Below, in pieces: positions 44,851 through 55,995 of a stretch of 64,000 nucleotides of DNA; within the stretch, counting starts at the first letter, position 1; each line of letters opens with the position of its first letter. The notes beneath the pieces are model-generated. The model was given only the letters and a program-made list of their open reading frames with translations. It had not been told where the DNA came from and ran no database searches. This stretch comes from Branchinecta lynchi (taxonomy: Eukaryota > Arthropoda > Branchiopoda > Anostraca > Branchinectidae): the NCBI GenBank assembly GCA_023053575.1, contig JAKZAP010000017.1:317501-381500 (forward strand). Reading direction: 5' to 3'. Made by a program: the position numbers and the translations under genes.

Positions 44851-47800
44851 CACAAGAATGGAATAACAAAAGAAAACCATGTAGCCAAAGTAAATATGCT
44901 GGAACCCGAGCGCAAACAGTAATGCAATCAAACTAAGTCGAATTAAAGATAAAACTGTTTACTCTTTCGGGTTCTCCTTCACCCCGTTCCGGCCAGATAA
45001 CAGCGTAATAATGATTGCAAGTTTGGTAGTTAGTCTAAAATTTAGAAAATATGTTCGAAGAAGCACATCTCTACTGAGCTGTGTTTTTCGGATTCTCTTA
45101 AAACCGACAGATTTAACAGTTTTGGTAGCACTCATCTGACTAGACTGGATTATAAATCTACTTTTAATTACACATGGAAAGTAGTTCTACACTTCAATTT
45201 TGGAATATCAGATACAGAATATATGTTTATATATGAGTGAATACGAACAGCTTTTCGGGTAATACATAAACCATACAAAAAATGACTAAATCTGAACCAA
45301 AGTCAAAACAAAGCTTTCTTCTATAAAAAAAATAAACAAAAGGTTCGGCATCCTCTGGATCCGGATCTATCCTTCAAAAGGCTAAGGAAACCAACAACCG
45401 AACCCCACATAAGCCCCTTCCTCCACGGCTGAAGCTTCTGATAACTGACCCCCAATGCTCGCCTGCATAACACCTAGGCAGAAAGAGCAAGTTTATATTC
45501 CAAGTTGGCAACCGGCCACCTTGCCTACAGAACATCCCTCTTGCATTTGTGTGCGACAACTGGATCGCAGTAAAAAAAAAAAAAACGAATATCTGATACT
45601 AAGTAAAATTCAGGAATAAATATTCTTATAGTATAAACAACCAGATTTTTTCCTTGCTTCGTGCCATGCTCCACCTCCCAACATTATAAATAAGGACAGT
45701 TTAACATTTTGTCGGCTCCATTTCGTTCTGAAGATAGACTTCGAAGTAACGTAGAACGACAATGACTTTTTGTCTGCCGATCATAGTGGCTCATCATATA
45801 TAGATTCAAATGTATTATATGTTTTTCTTTTGTTATTTTCTTGTTGTTTTTTCTTTCGTTTTAATTTTTCTTTTCTTTTCTTAGTGCTCTATAGCACGTT
45901 CTGTTGAACCTTGATGGGTACTAAAGTCGACGAAAGACGAAAAGTAACCGAATAACATGGTCGAAGTATCACGTACTTTTACTTGAGTTCTTGAAGTGGC
46001 AAGTAAGTCCAGTCCCTATGTCTCTTATGCTAGTGTTAAATGACACAGCGGAAAAAAATACTATTCACAAAATGAACGATCACATTTGGGCAAGGGAATT
46101 CCATTTTCTGTTCAATCCTAACCAACAGCAATTCGTGTTAGACTTTCCTATCGAACCAACTCTTTTATTCATCGGGCTAACAGCCTAAATGACAGTGCGG
46201 AACGGTCCCACGATTAGGAAACCTGTTGATTTTCGAAGGGGCACTAAGCTAAATGATAGATGGTAGTATGTGATGCAGATAATAGCCTAGCTGTGGGGTT
46301 ACTGCACTATAGGTGTGTCACGGACTTGTACAGAATTGCAATAAGCCGTGAATGCATTCATAAGATATTATCGAGACAGTTGGGAAAATGCGGAAAGTGA
46401 AGAATAATTGTACCGTGTTCTTCAAAACTGTTCTAACTACATTTTCATAATTTTTGGGCCCAGTTGTGTGTATGCCATCTGCTTGAAGAAAGTAGGAACT
46501 CAGAAAGTTAAAACTAATCTACCTGTTAGATGATGCTCATGTCGCCATCTGACACTCAGTACAATTTAAAACAATACAAAATCAGCTATGTTCTTGAATG
46601 TTTAACTTAAAACAAAAACTCCATAATGCATAAAAACAAAACAACTAAATATTTTTCGGAAAGATAACTGGATAACAGTTCTTGTTAGTAACATTTTGTG
46701 TAGGTGAAATCTCATTGCCAAGAGATAATTACATTTGACTATAACGTGTTCGAGGAACAGTGTTTGTATGACTGAATACAGCCAGTAAAGGTTAAAGCGA
46801 CACAAGCGAAACTAGCGATAGAGAACGTCCCTACTTAAACTCATTCACCCGTCCAAGAGCCGCTGGTTCCGATAACGTCATATTCTGACCATAGCAAAAA
46901 AATTACATAGCCTCCATTGTTTCCTTGGTGCGTGCACGCCGCACCTTTACTTTACTAGAAATTTCTAAGCCCGCAAGTCTGTCTCGCTTTAAATGCCGCA
47001 AGCGTAGTGGGCGGCGCAACGAATATGGCCCGTTTGCAAAGCATGGAAAGAATAGTTCTTGGCACTACTCCTTAGTGTTATTTTGCTCCGCCCCTTAGGC
47101 CTACCCAGTAAGGTTGCTAGGGTTTGGCCTGCTGTTTTTGAAGTCTCTAACGCGACGGATTTAGTGCGTATAATAAGTTAGGGACTTCTAACTGACATCT
47201 GGTGGCGTGGCCGTATTCGGCGAACCTGGCCCGTCACAAGGTGTCATAGTATATGCATGTACAACCAAAACCAGATCTGGTAATTCAGACATAGCCATAA
47301 AACTGAAGTTTTTCCGATGCTCAATCAATGTTAAGACTAGACTTTGAAAGACTTTGAAAGACTTTGAAAGTTTTCAGCTCTGAAACACTAATTTTATTTT
47401 TAGAACGAATTTCAAAATGCAAGAACTGACAAATATTCCACGAGTGTCAAATGAAAACTACTGTTTGATCAAGAGCCCGGATAAGCCTGACTGACGCAGA
47501 CATACTGGTTGTTGGTGTTTCATTCGCAACTGAGCAAACCTTTCAATTACGGATTGTTCAAATAGCAAAGAACGATCATTCTTTCGAACATAGGTCTGTT
47601 TTATTGCCGTTAGGTCCACAATAAAAGGTTCCCTTCGAACATGGGGAGACACTGCGAGCTGTAGACTGACGAGAAAGCTGCTATCGAGTCAGGGGCAACA
47701 CTACTCGGCGAATTCATTGTTTTCAGCATCGCCTTAACCAATAGGCCCACCAGGCGAATAAGGACAGTGCAAAAGAACAAGCTAGGGCCGAAGCTAAGCT

Positions 47801-49125
47801 AGAAACTAAGCTCAACCACCAAACATAAGTGAATTATGATCGCATGAACAAACTTGCAGACCTAAGAGCACTAGCAGACCATGTTCAACACCGATGAACT
47901 CAAAAAATGTCCTATTCCGGTAAAACTCAAGATAGTCTAGCCCCATTATGTTAACCAGTTGATCAAATTTTCAAATTTATGCATGGAAGTAATGCCTTAC
48001 TCGTGTTTGGCTGAAATCGATAAACTGACTGAACACTAAAAATATAGCTCTAAATGAATTTCCACGTGAAAATTTTGTTCATGAAAATTAATTATCTGAT
48101 TATAAACCATTGCTTAGAAAATGGTGTAACATGTGTGACTGTCACAGAACAAGCGGCATTACTAAATATGCCGCAGTTCCTTGCCAAATCGACGAAAAAA
48201 CTCTGTCATTTTGCAAAAGTAAAAACATGTGGCACAGGTAAGCAGTATCCGAAACATGAGGGAAAACTCGGTAAAAGATGTCAACTCGAAAGCACCCTGC
48301 TGTTTATCAAGTTCACTGTGTACTAGACTGTAATTCGGTTCCCTGAATCCGGACTGCACAGATATCCCACAGGCTCTCACTTTCTCCCCGACGAGAAATA
48401 TTGATACTGAATAGCAGCTCCAGATCAAAGCAATCCCGAGTGAAGTCCCAACTCTCCTGGATGCGCGCTGCATATTGATTCCCTTACACCGGTTTGGGGA
48501 GATCCAGGTAGAAATCGAAACACATGTAAGATCGCAAAGATGGAATCATACATAAAAACAACAGACGCGCAACTCGTTAACTGATTAATAAAGATTTAAA
48601 AATTAAGAATGATCTCGATTGGTCGAGCTAGCCAAAAATACGAAATATTATGTCCAACCAACATTTCCTCTGGAAAACCTGAAAACCAAATGTCATGCTA
48701 AAAGTCAGTTAAAGCAGTTGACTAAAAGGGAGCTGACTCCTTTAGCCGAAACCATTAGCAGTCGATAGGAATGGTCACTGTGGATACAGCTTAAAAAAAA
48801 TTCCTTCGAAGGCCCAAAAATCCTAATTTCAGCCAACATTATTCAAAATAAAAAACTCTTAACCATTTACGGAATGAATCAATCCCCTCGCTGGCTCATT
48901 ACCAATTTAGCGAGTCTGAAGGTGATCGCAGGGTTCATAGGACAATGCTTTTTCTATTGTTGTTGCAAGAGCAACACTTTGGTTCTGTCGTGTTTTGGGG
49001 TGTTTTTTTTTTTTTCATAATACACCGATTTCAGCTTATTACTAGAAAGTGGTAAGGGTCTAACCGGTGCGGTTTTTACGATAAGTCTCGACCTTGGGCC
49101 GGATTGATGAATATAACCTTACATA
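44851..49125. other. Long unassigned stretch
   Basis: I could not recognise an exon or one of the named repeat families over this 4.3 kb. Minor features: an 11-bp direct repeat ACTTTGAAAG(A) three times at about 47341-47370, and an A-tract at 45572-45585. The 48054-48326 frame has no known domain. Confidence 0.4.
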
Positions 49126-49437
49126 TTTATGGTACTTGCCTTCCGGCCAAGTGCAATATACCGATAACTTTTCCGTCGGTCTGCCTGTCGGTCGGTCAGT
49201 TACGCCGGTGTTTGCGAGTTAGGTTACTTCCAGATACACTATGGAGATGAAACTTGGCAGGCATAATAGGAACCCGACAAAACTAAGCCGGAAATAGTCA
49301 CTTGCCTGATCCGACCATAGGAGGGGGGGGGGCGGAATTTAGTAGCATGCATAACTTTCGAACGGGTGATCGGATCTTAATGACATTTGATATTTGGAAA
49401 GACGTCATGTCTCAGCTGTACTGATAAAGCGGGTTGC
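49126..49437 (-). mobile_element. Family B element, 3' part
   Basis: Minus-strand B 3' end: TTATGGTACTTGCCTTCCGG with CCAAGTGCAATATACC (hairpin, mutated), then TCGGTCTGCCTGTCGGTCGG and AAACTTGGCAGGCATAAT. Ends where the low-complexity block starts. Confidence 0.8.
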
Positions 49438-49439
49438 CC

Positions 49440-49895
49440 CCCCCCCAAAAAAAACAGATTTGGCTGTTTAAACAAGTACAAAAAAAAACAGGAACAGGGC
49501 AAACAGGACACACCAAAACGGAACAGAACAGGTGAGAAAAAAAACAGCTGTCCTGTTTCTGTTTATTTTTGGGTCCGTGAAACAGAAAACAGTAAACAGT
49601 AAAACAGGAAGAAAAAAAACAGAAACAGAAAACAGGAACAGTGCCCATGCCTAGCCTTAAACATAATAAAAAAAATTCGGGGAATCAAATAATAAAAAAA
49701 ACTGTTTTAAACAGCCGGTTCTGTTTTCTTTCGCCTGTTTAACAGCTGTTTCTGTTTTCGAAGTCATCATTTCTGTTAAAACAGAACAGGACCTGTTTTC
49801 AAGTTTCCTGTTTTCTTTCTGTTTCTGTTCTTATGTGACCTGTTGCTGCCTGTTCCTGTTTGAATGCAAAAACAGAACAGTGCCCATGCCTAGTA
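49440..49895. repeat. Low-complexity AACAGG/CCTGTT block, changing strand in the middle
   Basis: 49480-49655 is rich in AACAGGA/AACAGAA on the plus strand, while 49700-49860 is rich in CTGTTTT/CCTGTTTC, so the two halves are loosely inverted. GTGCCCATGCCTAG occurs at 49643 and 49881, bracketing the second half as a direct repeat. Confidence 0.75.
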
Positions 49896-50019
49896 CAGCA
49901 AATCTTTAACTCAAGATGCCACATTCCAAAAGAGGCCAACTTGTCAACCTTACCATTACCCACGCGGAATATGAGTACGATGACGGCTATGAAAAATACT
50001 GAGAAGAACCAAGCAATAG

Positions 50020-53000
50020 TAGTCCGGGATCCAGGCACCTCTATCGTTCAAGGGGGGTAGCTCGAGAGCTGCAGAAGGTTTGAAGATTTTATCTAGACCA
50101 ACTTTTTGTGCTGAGAACTAAAATCGTACCGTGCCCCTCCGCACCGATGTAGGTCACCGACTTTTTAGCCTATAAAGGCAGATTAGGCCTCTAAAGACCA
50201 ACTGTAGAAAAACAAATTTTCCTAGCAGGACCGCATAAACTAAATCGAACAAACTATAGGCTACATATTCTAAATCCTCTTTTTACGGGCTATCGAATGG
50301 TGTATTTTTTTTTTTTTAAACTTACATATTTTTCTTAAAAACGTCTTAGAAACCAAGAAAAACAGAAAATTCTTTAACTTTTTTAACTAAATTGTCATTT
50401 TACTCGGAAAAACTTCAAGCAAACTACTTATTTTTATTAGTTCATTAGAAAGATAAGCTCCTTACCAATCGTTTGAGCTATTAAAACTTCAAAAATATTT
50501 AGTTTTAAGAATTTCTGGAATTTCTTAAAGCAGAGCATCCACGTTTTCATCAGTGGGCAACCATGGATATTTCAAACCAAATATATTAGTCTGAAGGTAA
50601 GTTTAGGGTTAGTTTTTGAGGTGGAATCCAATTATGAAATCAGTTTCTCTCTTAGGACGCAAATACATAATATAGGCTATACATAAAGGCTGAATGGCCT
50701 ATAATGACCAAATCCGTCAAATCTCTCAAATAATTTCCAAAAAAAATTCAGAAACTGCGTCTTTTTTTATTATTGCACTAGAAAGAGAAGCTCCTTGCCA
50801 AACTTTATTCATTGATTTATTAAACTTAAAAAAAAAATTCTAAGGATTTCTCGAAATTCTGTAAGCAGGACATCCAAGTTGTCGTCATTCGTCAATGAGC
50901 TACAGTGGAAATTTTATACTAAATATATTGGATCGACGATAAGTTTAGGGTCGGTTTTTGACGTGGAATCTAGTTATGACATAATGTAAGATAGTATAGG
51001 TCATATAGGCTATCAATAGCCTATATAAAGATAGGCTCAATAGCCAATAGCCTATGCGTTATCTAAATATTGGCTCAATAGCCTATAATGAACATGTCTC
51101 CGCAAAACTAAGCGTTTCCTACTCCCATAGGTCAGTTCTTTGGGCTGAATCCAGAGTTGCCATCAATTCTAGCATCTCATAGGCTATTCGCATATAAATC
51201 TGCTTGCTCTAAGTTTAAGCCGTGACAACTGAGCCGTGTGCGTTACAGTGGGGGTTCACGGAAAAAAAGAACAAGAGGGTTCCAATGTAACGATAACGTG
51301 GGCAACTTTCCTTCACACTCAAAGTGTATGCTGCATACATGTGGTGGTGCTCAGAAGAAAACAGAACTGTCAGCATTTCTGCTGATATATCTAGACGACC
51401 ACTCCAGTCCGCGATATATCTAGACGATCCAGTTCAGCCCGCTCGCTGTAAATGAAAATCTATGACTACCCTATCAGACAATGATAATACAACCGCAGGC
51501 GATCTGTTAGAATAGCCCGTCTGCTATACCTCTAAAACATCATATTTGACATCTGGAATACGTCCCTAAGACTAGCGCAACTCCAATCATGGCCCACCCC
51601 CTCCCCTTTCAAGAAAGAAATGATGACAAGATTGATTGTAAAAAACTTTAGTGCTATCTTTCTGATAGTAAGTGCAGCAAAAGTGTGCATAGCTATCCTA
51701 CTGCAAAGCTTCAGAGATTTCAGACAGACGCACAAGACCACCAAAGCGTTTTTCCGAACGAGCATGGGCCGCACGGACCAGCTCTTCTCTCTTTGCCAAA
51801 TTCTTGAGCAGAGGCTGAATCATCAACAGGAACCCTCGAACTTCATCGACTTCGTTTCTGCATTGCACTCAGCAAAGAAAGGCATAATTTAGCGGGGAAT
51901 GCAGGAAGACCGGGTCCCAGAGAAAACAATCCGCCTTTGTCCTGGCATACTATGACCAGATTCTGGTGAGAGGTGAAACGGAGCAGTCAACGCAGTTCTT
52001 CACAGAAGGAGGCGTTCGTCAAGGTTTCATCCTCTCGCCAGCTCTTTTCTAGTTCGTCACTGATTCGATACTATACTAAAAGATCATGATAAGATCAAGG
52101 GGGGAAGTCACCCCAAGCCTTTCCATCATTTTACCTCGATTATACCAAGGATCCAAACCTCCTCGCTGATTAAATCGAAAGCAGGGTCGAAAGCGCACAG
52201 AACATACTAAATATTGCCTCGGACCACGAGGGACTTTTCCTGACGATACTTTTATACGGCCCCCATCTTCGCCGCTGAAACCCGCAGAAGCACGTGAGCT
52301 CAATGCGTTCTGTCACAGATGCCTGCAAATCATACTGAAAATGAAACCTGCGGATCACAGGTAATAAGGAAGTGCGAACACTGGCAGATCACAGAGACTG
52401 CTTCTGTTGACCCCAATCAGAGCCAGAAAACTAAGACTGTTCTTGCACGTACTCCGACGACCTGATGTTGCTCTGTCCAAAATACGGTGTGAGTCAGCCC
52501 CCCCCCCCCACCTCCCAAGGTGGAAGAAGTGAACGGGGGGGGGGGGCAGCGAAAGCAATTGCTTCTGACGGTCAACGCGGACCTTGAACCGATTGGAAGG
52601 GTCAGAGTCTGTGGGAGACCCAATGGCTCGCCCTGATGACTAACCCAGTCGTACATGAATGCGATGGGTGGAAGGAGACATGGCTTCGCTTGGTAGCTGC
52701 CGGGAAGAGCAATCCAGTTTGGTCGTGAAAGAAAACTCGGTTGCAAGCGGGGTCATCAATAGTTGAGAGCAACGTCCGCCAAGATTTGTCGTTCGAGCCC
52801 TAAGTTCTCGTCTTCTAAGGCTGATGTTGTTTCACGAGTCAGTGGCTTGAGCGCTCGAAAGCTTCCCCAAAGGGTAAGCATGGTCTTACGTTGGTGACAA
52901 GACCTGACAAATTTTGTACTTAGAGAACCATCACTTTGGCATACATGGAATATATGCTGTACATTTATTTGTAGATAAAATAATCATCAGTATTAAATTC

Positions 53001-54190
53001 TATTCTAACTATCCTTTAATGTAGGCTATATCTTTAAATCGATAAATTTAGTTCCTGATCTTGGTTAATAATAATCCTTAGCAACAATAATTTTGTAAGT
53101 TTGAGTATTTAAAAGATTGGCAAGAGGCCTGTCTTTCTAATGGAATGCTTAAAAAAAGTAGGCTAGTGTGGTTGACACTTAACCGGCAAAAATTACCGTC
53201 AACACAAAAAAGAGGGACCATTTCCGTATTTGCTTGTTTTCTAAGGCATTTCTTAGAAATGTTAGTAAGTTTAGAAAAATATGAATATTTGATTCGATAG
53301 CCCACAAACAAAGGATTCAGAATATACATATAGGTGCGTGAGGAAATGTTTTCATTGAGCTGATCTTTATAGGCCTAAATTGCCCTTATAGGCCATAGTG
53401 TCGGTTACCTACACAGGTGCTGTGTTATCCGACTGTTCGTTGTCGGCTCAAAAAGTAGGTCTGGAAAGACTATTCAAAAACTTTTACAAAAAAGGATCAT
53501 TATAGGATTCAGCCTATAGGCTATATAGTCTACATGATCTATATGTATCCCAAGGGAAAAACTAATGTCATTACAGGACTCCACGTAAAAAACTGGCCCT
53601 AAAATTACCGCCACACTAATATATCTGGTTTGAAATACCCACGGTTGCCCACTGATGAAAACTCGGATGTTCTGCTTTAAAAAATTCCAGAAACTCCTAA
53701 AACTAAATATTTTAAGTTTTAATAGCCCAAACGATGGGTAAGGAGCTTATCTTTCTAATGAAATAATAAAAATATGTAGTTTGCGGGAAGTTTTTCCGAG
53801 AAAAATGACAATAAAGTTTAAAAAGTTAAAGAATTTTGGGGTTTTCTTGGTTTCTAAGACATTTTTAAGAAAAATTTGTAAGTTTAAAAAAATACAAAAT
53901 ACACCATTCGATAGCCCGTAAAAAGAGGATTCAGAGAGGATAATTTGTTTGATTTAGTTTATGCGGTACTGCTAGGAAAAGTGTTTTTCTACAGTTGCTC
54001 TTTATAGGCCTAATCTGCCTTTATAGGCTAAAAAGTCGGTGAACTACATCGGTGCGGAGTGGTGCGGTACGATTTTCGTTCTCAGCACAAACATTTGGTC
54101 TAGATAATATCTTCAAATCTTCTGCAGCTCGTGAGCTATCCCTCCCCCCTGTTTTTGAACGATATCGCGGTCTGGGTCCCGGACTATAGT
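50020..54190. mobile_element. 4.2 kb element with about 0.7 kb inverted arms made of tandem units
   Basis: 50020-50720 is the reverse complement of 54190-53480 with roughly 10-15 percent differences: AGTAGTCCGGGATCCAGG, GTTCAAGGGGGGTAGCTCGA, CTATCGAATGGTGTATTTTT, TCATCAGTGGGCAACC and AAACCAAATATATTAG all recur inverted. Each arm is followed inward by a second, more diverged unit (50740-51080; 53130-53460). Outer flanks lose similarity beyond about 50020 and 54190. The middle holds a dead LINE. This is a foldback-type layout; no transposase was seen. Confidence 0.75.
51590..52930 (+). pseudogene. RTE-like LINE ORF2 remnant, heavily mutated
   Basis: NFIDFVSALHSAKKGII (51840-51890), then in other frames VPEKTIRL, FFTEGGVRQGF-like text and LSPALF, are the RT palm segment of RTE-type LINEs. 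Further on, RRGGQRK-like and LALMTN-like C-terminal blocks (52500-52700) and a final SNVRQDLSFEP (52755-52800) keep the family order. Stops and frameshifts are frequent. It sits in the spacer of the 50-54 kb inverted-arm element. C-tract at about 52498-52510 and G-tract at 52535-52546. Confidence 0.7.
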
Positions 54191-54519
54191 AGGAACAACA
54201 GCAAAAAATTAAATATTTATTTTTATTTATTCGAAATCGTGAAAAAATGGTAACTTCAGATACCGCAAATATTTATTTAGCCCAAGCTGACGGCGAATCA
54301 CATTTGATGAGCTACATCGACACGTATTTGATGGTGCGATACGTAGTCAGCTAAGTCTTAGACTACTTGTGCAGCATTCCGACCCTTCGTGGCAGCAGCC
54401 GTCTTCGGGTCCAATGTGAAAAAGTGCGCAGGCTCTCAAACGTGATGTGTAAAAGTAAAACATATATCATATACTGTGCACGAACAGCCTAATAGTCATC
54501 CGTCCTTGACTTTTAATTC
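54191..54519. other. Unassigned
   Basis: No repeat family or exon recognised. Confidence 0.35.
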
Positions 54520-54837
54520 ATTGGTCAATATGGGCCCAGTTGCCAGCGTCTGGATGGGAGGGGGGGGGGGGGTATCACCGAAAGATACATCTAGACCCCA
54601 ATATTAACACGTATTCCGAATCTCACCTTGACACCAGTCATGGTTAGCAAGTTTGCGCAGTTGGCCCATTCCACTTACCTCTGAACCGGAAGGGTGGGTA
54701 GGGGGAGGGGGGAATGTATCACCGAAAGATACATCTGGACCCCAATTTTAACACGTATTCCGGATCTCACCTTGACACCAGTCATGGTTAGCAAGTTTGC
54801 GAAGTTGACCCATTCCACTTACCCATCTGGACAATGA
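54520..54837. repeat. Family D units
   Basis: ATGGGCCCAGTTGCC near 54529 with a G-tract at 54560-54572, and TTGGCCCATTCCACTTACC near 54661. A near-identical stretch beginning TATCACCGAAAGATACATCT occurs at 54572 and 54717 (145 bp apart). Adjoins a B 3' end. Confidence 0.7.
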
Positions 54838-55038
54838 TATTCGCGCATTACACGATGGCCGGATCGGAGAAGTGATTGTTTAGTTAATCTGGTTGGGTCC
54901 CTTTAATGCCTGCCAAGTTTCATCGTCCAAGCTTATGCGTAAGGGCCCAAATTAACAAAACTGTGACAGACCGACAGAACGACAGACAGACAGAAAGTAT
55001 GATCGCTATATGGCACTTGAGTATGCTCAAGTGCCATA
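54838..55038 (+). mobile_element. Family B element, last 200 bp
   Basis: GATGGCCGGATCGGAGAAGT, TGCCTGCCAAGTTTCATCGT, GACAGACCGACAGAACGACA and the perfect hairpin TATGGCACTTGAG/CTCAAGTGCCATA ending at 55038. It follows family D units directly, so D and B may be parts of one composite element. Confidence 0.85.
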
Positions 55039-55080
55039 ATTCGTGACATCATGCGTAGTAACTACGGTGAGTGGGATGGA
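55039..55080. mobile_element. End fragment of the GTTCCACCCT inverted-repeat element
   Basis: TTCGTGACATCATGCGTAGT then AACTACGGTGAGTGGGATGG is the reverse complement of 60893-60935. Lies immediately after the B hairpin. Confidence 0.65.
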
Positions 55081-55084
55081 ACAC

Positions 55085-55995
55085 ACTCTTGGTGTGCCAG
55101 GATTCTTTGAGTCAAGTGACAGGTCAAGTTCGTAGATGGGCCCCAAAGCTGTATATTTAGGAGTGGGGAAGGATTTCAAATTAAGGGACGAAAATAAATA
55201 TTTTTAAAATCTAATGCGACATTCGATTTAGAGGTAACGACATGCTGAATCCGAATATGACAATTATTTTCCCGCCGGATAAGTAGTTACCCCGGAATCC
55301 GGCAAAAACTGGAAAATGTGTAAAAAGTAAAAGTTGAATCTGAAGTAGATTAGATGTTCGATTCTTGGGTAAGAGCAGATGCTGAACCATAATATTAAAA
55401 TTATTTTTTCGCAGGACAAGTAGTTAACCCGGAATCCGGAAGTTTAATATGGAATTTTAAAACCCAAGTTGTATATTCGTCCTTCAGATACTTAGGAGGC
55501 TGAGGAGGGGCTTGAATTAAGGGTTAAACAAAGGCAAGTTTTATAAGTTAATGAGATAGCCATGTAAGTGGTAACGAGGCCCGCTGAATCCATATCTGAA
55601 CTTAGTCTTATAGCCGGACAAATGATTCACCCGGAATTCGGCCGAAACTGGAAATTTGGTTGAAGCTCAAAGTTGTTTCTGAAGTCGATTTGAGATTCGG
55701 TATCGGGGTAAGGAGACATGCTGAACTGATTTTTGAACTTTATTTCCCTGACAGATAAGCTGGCGAAATTTGCCAAAACCCGGAAATTTGGATTGAAAGG
55801 ATCTCCTCTCAATGTCGCTAGCTCTTTTGCTCTGCACGCAGTTCGCCAGGAATGCTGCTAAAATACCAAGAATTTTGTCAAAGTAAAGCACGTTTCTGAA
55901 GTCAGTTAGGATGAGATATTGGTGTAAAAATCCTTGCTGAATACATATCTGAAATTGGTTTTCTCATCTGATTAGCTGTTTTGCCGTAAGTTTCG
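55085..55995 (-). mobile_element. Family A element, diverged
   Basis: Minus-strand A blocks in order: CTTGGTGTGCCAGGATTCTT, TCAAGTTCGTAGATGGGCCC, several units with CATGCTGAATCCG and GGAATCCGGCAAAAACTGG, and TGGTTTTCTCATCTGATTAG. Both GGGATCCC ends are missing. Confidence 0.75.
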
